Shown here: positions 17,287-25,446 of the stretch, piece after piece
Layout: the number at the start of each line of letters is the position of its first letter
How positions within the stretch are numbered: the first letter of the stretch is position 1
Source: Streptomyces mangrovisoli
GTDB taxonomy: Bacteria > Actinomycetota > Actinomycetes > Streptomycetales > Streptomycetaceae
NCBI RefSeq assembly: GCF_000974985.2
Contig: NZ_LAVA02000016.1
Coordinates: forward strand, 149,980 to 213,979
DNA length: 64,000 bases
Direction of reading: 5' to 3'
Notes under the pieces: model-generated
Databases searched by the model: none
What the model saw: only the letters and a program-made list of their open reading frames with translations
What the model was told of the DNA's origin: nothing
Made by a program: the position numbers and the translations under genes

Positions 17287-17664
17287 CGTCGCGCTCCCGA
17301 CGACCGTACAACAACGCACCTTGGACCCCGTCGGATGCAAAGCGGTGAGGGTCGACGGCGCCTTCGGGTGTCCGGGTGGACGCGCGGCGTCAGAGGGAGA
17401 CGCGGGCGCCGCCCCGGGAAGGATCACTCTGGACCGCTCGGAGTCGGCCATGGCGGGCGTCCCCGGCAGCGCCATGAGCCCCTGGAACTCGCTCATGAGC
17501 AGCCGCAGGACGTCCGCGGCGCGCTCGTGAGACCGGACCGTCCCGGCGTCCGCTGGGTCCCGGAGGCCGGGTGCGGCGGGACACCGACCGGGCCGGGCCT
17601 CTCGTGACCCGTGTCGGTACTCTCTCGGCACTGATCAACTGATCGGTGCACGACAGGGAGGGAC
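17287..17664. other. Intergenic region upstream of the secreted protein gene
   Basis: No supported gene. A minus-strand frame (ERAADVLRLLMSEFQGLM) around 17450-17530 looks helical but has no recognisable family. Near the downstream gene, CTGATC is repeated directly (CTGATCAACTGATCGG at 17631-17646), which may be a protein-binding site. GGGAGGG follows at 17657-17663 as ribosome-binding site. Confidence 0.4.
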
Positions 17665-18459
17665 ATGCAGAACAAGGCAACGGCGCGACGAAGATCCGCC
17701 TGGGCGCCCATGGTCGGCGCGGCAGCACTGGTGCTGCTGACGCCCAGTGCCGCGCGCGCCGAGGGCAAGGGCGACATCCGCGTCGTCTCGGCCGTCGTCG
17801 ACGGCGGCACGAACGTCCTGGTGGGAACGGAAAAGACGATCAATTTTCCGATCGCCATCACCATCACGGACAACTCCGGGGTCAAGGGCCTCTCGCACGC
17901 CAGCACCTTCAACCGGACCACCGGCCACGGCTTCATCGACTGGACCGGCACGACGTGCCAGAAGAAGACGTCCACGACCTCGGTGTGCACCGCGACCATG
18001 ACAGTGGTTCCCGCGTGGATCGGCGGCTACTCGGACTCCGACCAGAACAACGACGCCGGCTACTGGACCGTCAACGCCACCGTCAAGGCCAACGACGGCG
18101 ACTACTGGATCTCGGACAACATCGCCCAGTACAAGCTCAAGCGCGCCTCGAAGCTGACGACGGACGCGGCACCCGAGCCGGTCGCGAAGGGCGGCACGGT
18201 CACCGTCACCGGCAAACTGTCCCGGGCCAACTGGGAAGACCTCAAGTACCACGGCTTCGCAGGGCAGTCGGTACAGCTGCAGTTCAAGAAGGCCGCCTCG
18301 TCGACGTACAGCACGGTCAAGACCGTCAAGACCAACAGCACCGGTCTTCTCAGCACCAAGGTGACGGCCACATCGGCGGGCACCTGGCGCTGGTACTTCC
18401 CCGGTACGACGACCACCGCGCAGATCGTGTCCGGCGGAGACTCCGTCGCACTCAAGTAG
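17665..18459 (+). CDS. Secreted protein of unknown function
   Basis: A 264-aa protein with a GGGAGGG Shine-Dalgarno sequence. Residues 1-32 are a signal peptide (Arg-rich start, hydrophobic VGAAALVLL, cleavage near ARA). Two beta-rich parts follow. The first (about 33-150) contains one Cys pair (GTTCQKKTSTTSVCTA). The second (about 165-264) begins EPVAKGGTVTVTGKLSRANWE and ends WRWYFPGTTTTAQIVSGGDSV. The second part resembles the Ig-like carbohydrate/adhesion modules common in Streptomyces secreted proteins, and also the last domain of the protein at 42956-44614 in this window. No catalytic motif is evident. A very strong terminator follows, so it is a single-gene unit. Confidence 0.75.
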   Translation: MQNKATARRRSAWAPMVGAAALVLLTPSAARAEGKGDIRVVSAVVDGGTNVLVGTEKTINFPIAITITDNSGVKGLSHASTFNRTTGHGFIDWTGTTCQKKTSTTSVCTATMTVVPAWIGGYSDSDQNNDAGYWTVNATVKANDGDYWISDNIAQYKLKRASKLTTDAAPEPVAKGGTVTVTGKLSRANWEDLKYHGFAGQSVQLQFKKAASSTYSTVKTVKTNSTGLLSTKVTATSAGTWRWYFPGTTTTAQIVSGGDSVALK

Positions 18460-18480
18460 ACGGTGTCGCCGCGTGCGGCA

Positions 18481-18524
18481 GGGCAGGTCCGGCTCCCGGA
18501 CGGATCCGGGAGCCGGACCTGCCC
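18481..18524 (+). terminator. Perfect 19-bp hairpin terminator
   Basis: GGGCAGGTCCGGCTCCCGG (18481-18499) and its exact complement (18506-18524) are separated by 6 nt, 21 bp after the stop of the secreted protein gene. It is the longest perfect hairpin noticed in the window. Confidence 0.85.
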
Positions 18525-18568
18525 GGGTCACTTGAGGGCGAGGCTGTCGCCGGTCGCCGGTCGCGGCG

Positions 18569-18895
18569 GTGGTGGTGCTGATGCATGTCGAGGACCTGGC
18601 CGCCGCCATGTGGGAGATCGTGCTGTCCGACGCGGCCGGGGTGTTCCACCTCGCCGGGCCGGATGCCGTGAGTCGCTACGACCTTGGTGTGCTCATCGCC
18701 CGGCGTCAGGGACTTGGCAGTGCGCGTCTGCCCGCCGGGCGACGAGCCGACACCGCCCTGCCCGGGCCCCTCGACGTGCGCCTCGACAGCCGCGCGACGC
18801 AGCAGAGGTTGCGGGTCAGGATCCGCGGTGCCCGGGAGTTCCTCCACGGCGACGGCCTCATGATCGAGGAGCCGTTCCAGTCGCCTCGGACGTAG
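18569..18895 (+). pseudogene. C-terminal fragment of an RmlD/epimerase-like SDR
   Basis: The frame reads MHVEDLAAAMWEIV, then AAGVFHLAGPDAVSRYDLGV, ARLPAGRRADTALPGPLDV and RLDSRATQQRLRVRIRGARE. This is the C-terminal half of NAD-dependent epimerase/dTDP-4-dehydrorhamnose reductase-like proteins: 'VHVDDLA', 'fhlaGpd.vSRyelg', 'r..rp..v.LDs.r'. The NAD-binding half is absent, because the strong terminator and unrelated sequence lie immediately upstream. The fragment could be translated from GTG 18569 but would lack a cofactor site. Confidence 0.65.
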
Positions 18896-18955
18896 TGGTC
18901 ACACACAGAGCCTCTTCGGCCCGAAGCCCGGCCGTGCTCAAGGGTGGCGGCGAGG

Positions 18956-20416
18956 CTAGCCGGTGGGATGGTCCAGGTATCGGGTCGTCATCAGGCGGCA
19001 GAAGGCCATGATGGTCTCCTGCGGGCTGATGCCCGTGGCCCCGGGCAGGATGCTCGCGTCGCACAGCCGCAGGTTCGTGAAGCCGTGCGGGCGTCCCTGG
19101 GTGTCGCACACCCCGTCGAGGGCGGGTGGGCCCATCCGGCAGGACGCCATGGCGTGGACGGAGATGAGGTCCCAGGTCTCGGGACGGGCGTGCAGCGCGA
19201 AGTCGGTCGCTTGTGCCGCCGTGGTGAGGCTGGTGGGTGTGGGCGGCAGGAGTTCGACCGCGCCGGCCTCCAGGAGGAGTTCGGCGGTGTGCCGGAAGGC
19301 GGACCGCAGGGTGTCGCGGTCGCTCCCGGTCAGGCGGTGGCGAAGGACCGCGCCGAGGCCGGGTACCGCCGACAGCCTGGCGGCGCTCCGGACGCTCACC
19401 TGGGTGGTGTAGACGGCGATGTGGTCGAGTTGGGCCAGGATCCGGTCCACGGTCCCGGCGGGGTGGGCGGCCAGGGCCGCGGCGACCGACCCCGGCGTCA
19501 GGTTCGCGGGCATCACCAGCATGCCCCGGTCGGTGAACTCCTTGAGTTGCGCGGTGAAGATGGTGCCCTCGTCGGCGCGGACCGGCTCGCTGAATCTCGC
19601 CACGGTGCGGAAGTTGACGTGGAAGGCGATGGCCCGGCCCGGGCCGCGTCCGCCGATGCCGCTGCGCCGTAGGAGCAGCGCGGTGCCGACGGGGCCCGCG
19701 GCCAGGAACACGGTCTGGGGGAGGTAGCGCAGGCGTTGGCCGCCGCGCAGGGCGTGCACGGCCGTGACCCGGGTGCCGTCGTGGTCGAGCCGGACGACCC
19801 GGGTGTCCGGCTGGACGACCGCTGAGAGCCGTTCGGCGGAGGGCAGGTAGCTCACCAGCATGCTCTGCTTGGCCCCGGTGGGGCAGCCGGTGACGCACCG
19901 GTTGGCGTGCCGGCAGCCTCGCACCGCTCTGCGGGCCGGGGCCCAGCGCCACCCCAGCCGGTCGGCCCCTTCGGCGAGCAGCACGGAGTCGAGGTTTCCG
20001 TGGCCGGGCCCTTGGTCGACGACGCCGAGGCGCCGCTCCACCTCGGTCAGGTGAGGGGCGAGATGGTGGGCCCGGAAGCCGTCGACGCCCGCGGACGCCC
20101 AGTGATCCAGCAGGCGGTCGGGGGGACGCCAGAGCAGCCCTCCGTTCACGACGGTGGTTCCCCCCACGCAACGCGCCTCGCCGAAGGGGATGGTGGGTGT
20201 GCCGTGGATGGGCACCAGACCGCCCTGGCGGTAGAGCCGGCGAAGATTCTCCGGCGCGGACGACTGGGTGATCCGCGACTGCGAGATGAGCGGGCCCTCC
20301 TCGAGGACGAGGACCTCCCGGCCGGCGGCGGCGAGTTCGAGGGCCGCGGTGCTGCCTCCGGCGCCCGAGCCGATCACCAGTGCGTCGCAGCGTACGGTGG
20401 CGGTGGTCCTGGTCAT
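18956..20416 (-). CDS. GMC family oxidoreductase
   Basis: A 486-aa flavoprotein. The start at 20416 overlaps the preceding gene's stop (ATGA). ALVIGSGAGGSTAALELAAA and EVLVLEEG (about residues 12-44) form the FAD-binding Rossmann motif. GEARCVGGTTVVNGGL is the GMC signature segment, CVTGCPTGAKQSMLVSYLP (with extra Cys) resembles the Cys-containing segment of cholesterol-oxidase/alcohol-oxidase-like members, and SVHAMASCRMG plus the LRLCDASILPGATGISPQET end carry the C-terminal catalytic His region. The enzyme should oxidise an alcohol to an aldehyde or ketone. It is the last gene of a five-gene operon with an aminotransferase, suggesting that the carbonyl formed is transaminated. The preceding 147-aa protein may be its small subunit. 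Confidence 0.88.
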   Translation of the reverse strand: MTRTTATVRCDALVIGSGAGGSTAALELAAAGREVLVLEEGPLISQSRITQSSAPENLRRLYRQGGLVPIHGTPTIPFGEARCVGGTTVVNGGLLWRPPDRLLDHWASAGVDGFRAHHLAPHLTEVERRLGVVDQGPGHGNLDSVLLAEGADRLGWRWAPARRAVRGCRHANRCVTGCPTGAKQSMLVSYLPSAERLSAVVQPDTRVVRLDHDGTRVTAVHALRGGQRLRYLPQTVFLAAGPVGTALLLRRSGIGGRGPGRAIAFHVNFRTVARFSEPVRADEGTIFTAQLKEFTDRGMLVMPANLTPGSVAAALAAHPAGTVDRILAQLDHIAVYTTQVSVRSAARLSAVPGLGAVLRHRLTGSDRDTLRSAFRHTAELLLEAGAVELLPPTPTSLTTAAQATDFALHARPETWDLISVHAMASCRMGPPALDGVCDTQGRPHGFTNLRLCDASILPGATGISPQETIMAFCRLMTTRYLDHPTG

Positions 20417-20856
20417 CCGGGCGCCTTCCGTCGTGCGGGGGAGGGTGTGTCCAGAGCGCCGTACAGGGCCAGTGCGCTGCTCGCCTTGAGCAGTTCGGCG
20501 CAGCCGGGCACTGTGCCGAGACGGTCGGCGAGGCGTTGCAGTCGGGCCCGGTCCGGGGTGCCGTGCAGCGGGGCCAGGGGGTCGGCGAGGACGACGGCGA
20601 CCGGGAACAGGCGCAACAGCAGGGCGAGTACGAGGCGGTACGGCGTCGGGAGCGCGGCGAAGGTGGCGGCCGTGTGCCGGATCGCGGCCGCCCGGCGGGC
20701 GGGTTCGGACAGGGCGGTGCAGCGGCCCGCCCAGAACCGCGGGAGTCCTGCAGTCCGTACGCGTCGTTCCCAGAGCCGTAGTCGACGGTTCTCGCACGCG
20801 GGAGGGGAGGACCCTTCGGCGGCGGGCGGTGCGGGGCGGATCGCCGTGGACGTCAT
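20413..20856 (-). CDS. 147-aa protein, possible small subunit of the GMC oxidoreductase
   Basis: The ATG at 20856 overlaps the aminotransferase stop, and its own TGA overlaps the GMC ATG, so it is embedded between them. The N-terminal 35 residues are Pro/Arg-rich. The rest is helical: ALSEPARRAAAIRHTAATFA, then YRLVLALLLRLFPVAVVLAD, then LQRLADRLGTVPGCAELLKA and SSALALYGAL. The helices recall the helical region or small subunit accompanying some GMC/long-chain alcohol or gluconate dehydrogenases, where a protein of this size binds or anchors the flavoprotein. This is inference from shape and position; no family is recognised. One hydrophobic helix could be membrane-associated. Confidence 0.7.
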   Translation of the reverse strand: MTSTAIRPAPPAAEGSSPPACENRRLRLWERRVRTAGLPRFWAGRCTALSEPARRAAAIRHTAATFAALPTPYRLVLALLLRLFPVAVVLADPLAPLHGTPDRARLQRLADRLGTVPGCAELLKASSALALYGALDTPSPARRKAPG

Positions 20857-22271
20857 GCGGCGACCTTCTCCCTGACCAGGCCGGCCAGGAGACGGGGCAT
20901 TCCCTTGGCCAGGGTCGCGTCGAGCGCTTCCAGGAAGAGGTCGACGTCGGAGTCCTCGGCCACCAGCGGAGGCGCGGCGATCAGGGGCAGGTCGTGGTTG
21001 GAGCCGTAGTAGGTGAGCACGCCGTGGCTGCGGTAGAGGTCCGCGACCACGGCGGCGGTGGCCAGCTTGGCGCGGGCCTGCGGGTCGCGGGCGAAGGAGG
21101 ACGGCAGCAGCCGCAGCGCGTGGTCGAGGGCGGCGGGACCGTGGCGCAGGACGACGCCGTGGAGCGCGCCGGTGCCGCGGACCTCCGCGACGAGATGCGG
21201 GTGGCCGGCGGCGAGGGTGGTGAGGCCGCGGTGCAGCCGTGCGCCGAGGCGGCGGGCCCGGGCGGGGTAGTCGTCCTCGACGGTGATCGCCACCGCCTCC
21301 AGCGCGGTGACCGTCTCCTCCCCGAATCCGTAGTACGTGGTGCTGTGCAGGGTGGCGTCCGGGAGCGAGTCGTAGGCCCGGCGGAAGACGGGCTCCCTGG
21401 CCACGTAGCCGGAGATGGACGCCTTGCCGCCGCCGAAGGACTTGGAGGTGGTGACGACGTCCGGGACGAGGCCCGGGTGGCGCATGAAGTGGAAGAGCGA
21501 ACCGGTCCTGCCCCAGGAGGTGTAGACCTCGTCGAAGATCAGGACGATGTCGTGCTCGGTGCACAGCCGGCGTGCCTCGCGCAGGAACTCCGGCGAGCAC
21601 TCGCGCAGGCTGGACGCGCTGAAGGGTTCCAGCACCAGGGCGTAGACGTCGCTTCCTCCCTCGGGCGTGGTGTGCCGCTCCAGGGCCAGCCTGAGGGAGG
21701 GGAGGTCGTCGAAGGCGAAGCTGTCCGTGCCGGGGATCTTGGGGAAGCTGAAGTGCACCTCCGGCGAGGTGGTGAGACTTCCGGCGCCGAGCAGTTTGCC
21801 GTGGAAGGCGATGTCGCTGTGCAGGACGGTGCCGCGATGGCCGCGGTGGTATTTGTAGGCCATCTTGAGGGCGCCCTCGACGGCCTCCGCGCCCGAGTTG
21901 GGGAAGTAGCTGACGTCGAGATCCGCGGGCAGCAGCTGGGACAGGTTGTGGCCGAGCGCGGCGACGTACGGCGAGAAGTAGTTCTTGTGCACTTCCATGC
22001 GCTGGAGTTCCTGGAAGCGTCTGCGAGCGGCGAGGATGCGGGGGTGGTTGTGGCCGTGGTTCAGGACGCCGATCCCGCCGGTGAAGTCCAGGACGCGCCG
22101 TCCGTCGCGCAGGGTGATCCAGCAGCCCGAGGCGCTGTCCACGGCGTCCCGGCCGAATCCGAAGGCCGAGAGCAGGGTCACCTGGCCACTGCTGACATGA
22201 CGACGGTAGAGCTCGTGCATGCGCGCGATGGGCATGCGCTCGCATTCCTCGGTGCTGATCAGGGAGTTCAT
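20853..22271 (-). CDS. Class III pyridoxal-phosphate aminotransferase
   Basis: A 472-aa enzyme of the ornithine/GABA aminotransferase and glutamate-1-semialdehyde aminomutase fold. Seen are LDFTGGIGVLNHGHNHPRI (substrate/PLP region), FPNSGAEAVEGALKMA (phosphate loop), IVLIFDEVYTSWGRTG (the Asp that binds the PLP ring nitrogen) and DVVTTSKSFGGGKASISGY, with the Schiff-base Lys at residue 277. The true start is the ATG at 22271, overlapping the flavoprotein stop; the much longer open frame upstream is a shadow. Class III enzymes often aminate terminal aldehydes or keto sugars. With a GMC alcohol oxidase in the same operon, conversion of CH2OH to CH2NH2, as in aminoglycoside pathways, is an attractive reading. 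The substrate is unknown. Confidence 0.88.
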   Translation of the reverse strand: MNSLISTEECERMPIARMHELYRRHVSSGQVTLLSAFGFGRDAVDSASGCWITLRDGRRVLDFTGGIGVLNHGHNHPRILAARRRFQELQRMEVHKNYFSPYVAALGHNLSQLLPADLDVSYFPNSGAEAVEGALKMAYKYHRGHRGTVLHSDIAFHGKLLGAGSLTTSPEVHFSFPKIPGTDSFAFDDLPSLRLALERHTTPEGGSDVYALVLEPFSASSLRECSPEFLREARRLCTEHDIVLIFDEVYTSWGRTGSLFHFMRHPGLVPDVVTTSKSFGGGKASISGYVAREPVFRRAYDSLPDATLHSTTYYGFGEETVTALEAVAITVEDDYPARARRLGARLHRGLTTLAAGHPHLVAEVRGTGALHGVVLRHGPAALDHALRLLPSSFARDPQARAKLATAAVVADLYRSHGVLTYYGSNHDLPLIAAPPLVAEDSDVDLFLEALDATLAKGMPRLLAGLVREKVAA

Positions 22272-23785
22272 GGCGTCCCTTCCTCGGGGCCGGACCGCGG
22301 GCCCGTGCCGTGTCCGGCGTCGGGCAGCGGGTGGGGGCCGGTACGGCGGGCGGTGCGCATCCGGTCGGCGATCAGGCGGCCCGCGTGCCGCCCTTGCCGT
22401 ACGGCGTAGTTGGTGCCCCGGTCCTGGGGGTACACCTGGGCCATGCTGGCCAGATAGAGCCCGGGCAGGTCGGTCTCCATCGCCGGGATGCGGTCGGAGT
22501 AGTGCGGTGTGACGACCGGCTGGGCGTGGTCGGCCCGCCAGACGTGGTGGCGCCGGACCCAGTCGCGGTGGAACTGCGGGAACATGCGGCGCAGATGCGG
22601 GAGGCTGGCCTCGAACACGGCGTCGTCGTCCATCCGGTACAGCTCCGCGCTGGTCGGCAGGTAGGCGGAGAGGTAGACGAGATGGCGCCCGGCGTAGGCG
22701 TCGGAGCCTTCCAGGTTGGTGTGCTCGATGACACCGACATAGGGGAACGACGGGTCGGTGACGTTGAGCCAGTAGGTGTCCGACAGCGGGCGGTCGTTCT
22801 CCAGCACCAGGCACAGGTTGGCGAGATAGGGGATCGAGGACAGCCGGCGACGGACGGCGGGCGCGTCGGGATGGGCCGGCGGTCCCGTGTCGGTGGGGGC
22901 GAGCAGACGGGCGAGCAGGTCCGGTGCCGTGGTGGCCAGGACCCGGCGTGCGGGAAGTACGCCGGTGTCGGTGCGGACTCCGTACACCCCGTGGTCGTCC
23001 GTCAGCACCTGCCGTACGGGGGTGCTCGTGCAGATCCGGACGCCCAGTTCGGACAGGCGCGAGGTCCAGGCGTCCAGCAGGGCGGCGCAGCCACCGTGCA
23101 GGTAGTAGAGAACCTCGCGGCCGCTGTGGGACCGGCTGCCCCCTCGCAGGTGGAGCTTGGTCCACATCCAGGTGGCGCCGACCTCGGACGCGTACTCGCC
23201 GAACTTGCCCTCCAGCAGGGGGCGCCAGACCGTCTCGTAGACCTTCGGCCCGCTCAGCGCCAGCAGCCACTCGCGGGCCGTGAGGTCCTCCAGGTCCCGC
23301 CAGTGCTTCACCTGGCGGGCCCGTACCGCGGACCAGCCCAGCCGGACCCGGTCGCGCGGGGGGAGCGGGGCGAAGCGCAGCACGTCCCACGGGCTCGAGA
23401 GCCGGTACACCGAGTTCGCGTAGTACACGCCGGTCTGCGTCCGGTGCTGCTGGAGGAGGTGAGAGCAGCCGAGTTCCGCGCACAGCCGCTGGACCTCCAG
23501 ATCCGAGGAGAACCAGTGGTGGTAGAAGCGTTCCAGCCGGGCTCCCTCGACCTCGAAGGACCCTGCCAGACCGCCGACATACGGCTCGCACTCCAGCACC
23601 CGGCAGGCAACCCCGGCCCGCGCCAGCTCGTGCGCGGCGGCCAGGCCGGTGAACCCGCCGCCGATGACCAGGACTTCGTCGCCGGGCGCTCGGGTGAGTG
23701 CTTCGTCGTCACGGTCCAGGGCGCGGGCTTGGGCGGCGGGCAGCCGGCTCTCCTGCGGGGCCGGGCGCGGCATCCGGCCGGTCAC
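22268..23785 (-). CDS. NAD(P)/FAD-dependent oxidoreductase, protoporphyrinogen-oxidase/UGM-like
   Basis: A 505-aa flavoprotein with a GTG start overlapping the upstream GTGA. VLVIGGGFTGLAAAHELARA at about 38-57 is the dinucleotide-binding motif. VLECEPYVGGLAGSFEVEG and FYHHWFSSDLEV follow, resembling amine-oxidase-fold flavoproteins and UDP-galactopyranose-mutase-like enzymes. The C-terminal FAD contact is GLYLASMAQVYPQDRGTNYA. Relatives are often encoded beside DPM1-like glycosyltransferases in polysaccharide or lipid-sugar loci, which is also the case here. The reaction, whether redox or non-redox mutase, cannot be decided. The first 35 residues are a poorly conserved extension, so the start may be internal. 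Confidence 0.85.
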   Translation of the reverse strand: MTGRMPRPAPQESRLPAAQARALDRDDEALTRAPGDEVLVIGGGFTGLAAAHELARAGVACRVLECEPYVGGLAGSFEVEGARLERFYHHWFSSDLEVQRLCAELGCSHLLQQHRTQTGVYYANSVYRLSSPWDVLRFAPLPPRDRVRLGWSAVRARQVKHWRDLEDLTAREWLLALSGPKVYETVWRPLLEGKFGEYASEVGATWMWTKLHLRGGSRSHSGREVLYYLHGGCAALLDAWTSRLSELGVRICTSTPVRQVLTDDHGVYGVRTDTGVLPARRVLATTAPDLLARLLAPTDTGPPAHPDAPAVRRRLSSIPYLANLCLVLENDRPLSDTYWLNVTDPSFPYVGVIEHTNLEGSDAYAGRHLVYLSAYLPTSAELYRMDDDAVFEASLPHLRRMFPQFHRDWVRRHHVWRADHAQPVVTPHYSDRIPAMETDLPGLYLASMAQVYPQDRGTNYAVRQGRHAGRLIADRMRTARRTGPHPLPDAGHGTGPRSGPEEGTP

Positions 23786-24804
23786 GAGGCCGCCGCCTGG
23801 TCGTCGGGCCGGGCGGGGCCCGAGCCGGCGTGGGAAGGCGGGAACTCCCCGGGAGCCGCGGTGCGCGCGGTCCGGGCCGCGGACCGGCCCGGCACGCTCT
23901 GGCGGACCAGGTAGGCGGGACGGCCTCGCATCTGGTCGTACTCCTGGAACGCGTAGTCCGCCAGCACACCGAGGCAGAGCAGTTGGACGCCCACCGCCCA
24001 GGTGCCCCGCGGTGCCTTGTGGCCGACCAGGGATCCGGCGACGGCCACGCCCAGCTCCGTGGCCGCGGCGAGTACGGGAAGCCGGGCCGGGAAGGCGGAG
24101 CAGCTCATCAGCGCCTGGTGGGCGAGGGCCAGTTGACGGCGGATGCCGTATTTGGACGTCCCCGCGGGGCGGGGCCGACGGACGTACTCCACCGTGGTCT
24201 CGGGGAAGCCGGCCCAGCTGATCTGGCCGCGCAGGAAGAGCCTGCGCTCGGGGAGGGTCGCGATCAGGTCGACCACGCTGCGGTCGAGGAGCCGGAAGTC
24301 ACCGGTGTCCCTGGCCACCGGCTGGTCGGCCAGCATGTCCAGGAGCCGGTAGAAGGCATAGGCGGAGCCACGCTTGGACCAGGACTCGCCCTCTCGGCAG
24401 GTCCTGCGGGCGGACACGACGGGCCAGCCCTGCCGCCACCTGCCCACGAGTTCGGGAACGACCTCCGGCGGATCCTGGAGATCCGCGTCGATCATGACCA
24501 CCGCGTCGCCGACGGCCTCGCGGAGCCCCGCCAGCAGTCCGCACTGGTGGCCGAAGTTCCGGCTGAACCGCACGAGATGGAGTCGGGAGTCGTTGGCCGC
24601 CAGCTCTCGCAGCACCTCCCACGTACGGTCCGTGCTGCCGTCGTCCACCAGGACCAACTCGTGGTCGCAGTCGGGCAGACGACTCATCACGGCCGTCAAC
24701 CGCTCGTAGGTCTGCGGCAGAACATCCTGCTCGTTGAAACACGGCACGACGACGCTGATCAAAGACCGTGGACTGATCCTCGAAGCTGCACTGCTCTCGG
24801 GCAT
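23782..24804 (-). CDS. GT2 glycosyltransferase, dolichol-phosphate-mannose-synthase-like
   Basis: A 340-aa protein and the first gene of the operon, with an excellent GGAGAAAGGA ribosome-binding site. The GT-A domain runs from ISVVVPCFNEQDVLPQTYE through ELVLVDDGSTDRTWEVL, FSRNFGHQCGLLAGL and the DAD motif in MIDADLQDPPE (residues 106-108). After the catalytic domain, two hydrophobic segments (about 229-259 and 269-287) would anchor it in the membrane, as in DPM1-type and ArnC-like enzymes that load a sugar from a nucleotide donor onto polyprenyl phosphate. The tail is Arg/Pro-rich. Its position suggests that the operon builds or exports a modified sugar-lipid. Confidence 0.88.
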   Translation of the reverse strand: MPESSAASRISPRSLISVVVPCFNEQDVLPQTYERLTAVMSRLPDCDHELVLVDDGSTDRTWEVLRELAANDSRLHLVRFSRNFGHQCGLLAGLREAVGDAVVMIDADLQDPPEVVPELVGRWRQGWPVVSARRTCREGESWSKRGSAYAFYRLLDMLADQPVARDTGDFRLLDRSVVDLIATLPERRLFLRGQISWAGFPETTVEYVRRPRPAGTSKYGIRRQLALAHQALMSCSAFPARLPVLAAATELGVAVAGSLVGHKAPRGTWAVGVQLLCLGVLADYAFQEYDQMRGRPAYLVRQSVPGRSAARTARTAAPGEFPPSHAGSGPARPDDQAAAS

Positions 24805-25446
24805 CGCTGCTCCTTTCTCCTCCGGTGCTGTTCCGTCCGGAGGTGATAGGTGCGGGCGGAGTTGATGGATGCGGACGGCGGTGACGGGTGCGAGCGGCAC
24901 AAGGCCGGGCCTCGCGGGCCCTCGCGGGCGTCGGAGGCGCCCTGTGCTCAGCCGCAGGCCGCGAGCTGCAAGCAAGCAGCAGGCAGCAAGCAGCCAGCAG
25001 CCAGCCGCGAGCAAGCCGCAGGTCGCGGCCGCCGAGGGGCTCCGCTCGATCACCGATGTGAAGGGGGGACGGCGCGCCGTCTCGTCGGGGAGAACGCCGC
25101 CGCGCGGGGAGATCATCGGAATCGCTTCCCGCGATTCCGGCCCGCAGTGAAACGTAGCATCGTTGCCGGCCCGTGGCATGCGGAGGCGCCGCTGACCTGC
25201 TGCGATAGTGGGCCCTCGATCGTCTGGGCCGGTTGGGATCGTAGGCATTCGATCGTCGGGCCGCTGTGATTCGCAGGTAGTCGGTGGCCGATACAGGCGA
25301 TCGTTCGGGCGACGGGGCGCCAGCGGCCGCGGTGCGTTTTTTGCTCCCCTTGCTCTATTTGCCGGGGTGACTGTTCAGCCGGGATCATCGTGACGGGCGC
25401 TCGAGTTGGAGCCGACCACCGTGTCCGACCAGGAAGGCGAGGACCG
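24805..25446. other. 642-bp divergent intergenic region with repeats
   Basis: It separates the minus-strand five-gene operon from the plus-strand luciferase-like gene and must hold both promoters. Visible elements are an AGC/CAG-rich low-complexity tract near 24960-25025, a hairpin CGGAATCGC-TTCCC-GCGATTCCG at 25117-25139, and three copies of CGATCGTYYGGGC-like sequence starting near 25217, 25250 and 25298. There is also a T-run (gtgcgttttttgctcc) near 25331-25346. No supported coding region. Confidence 0.5.
25117..25139. promoter_or_regulatory. Inverted repeat in the divergent intergenic region
   Basis: CGGAATCGC and GCGATTCCG are perfect complements with a 5-nt centre. It lies about 310 bp from either start codon and could be an operator or a leader hairpin of the minus-strand operon. 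Confidence 0.3.

Noticed and set aside
18956..20797. GMC oxidoreductase starting at 20797 (613 aa)
   Set aside because: The extra 127 residues are a shadow of the 147-aa gene; FAD motif position and ATGA overlap favour 20416.
20853..23591. Reading the aminotransferase as a 912-aa fusion protein
   Set aside because: The first 440 residues are the shadow of the flavoprotein gene; the real ATG at 22271 overlaps the flavoprotein stop.
24960..25025. AGC/CAG-rich tract as a CRISPR or satellite array
   Set aside because: Units are short and irregular, without conserved repeats separated by spacers.
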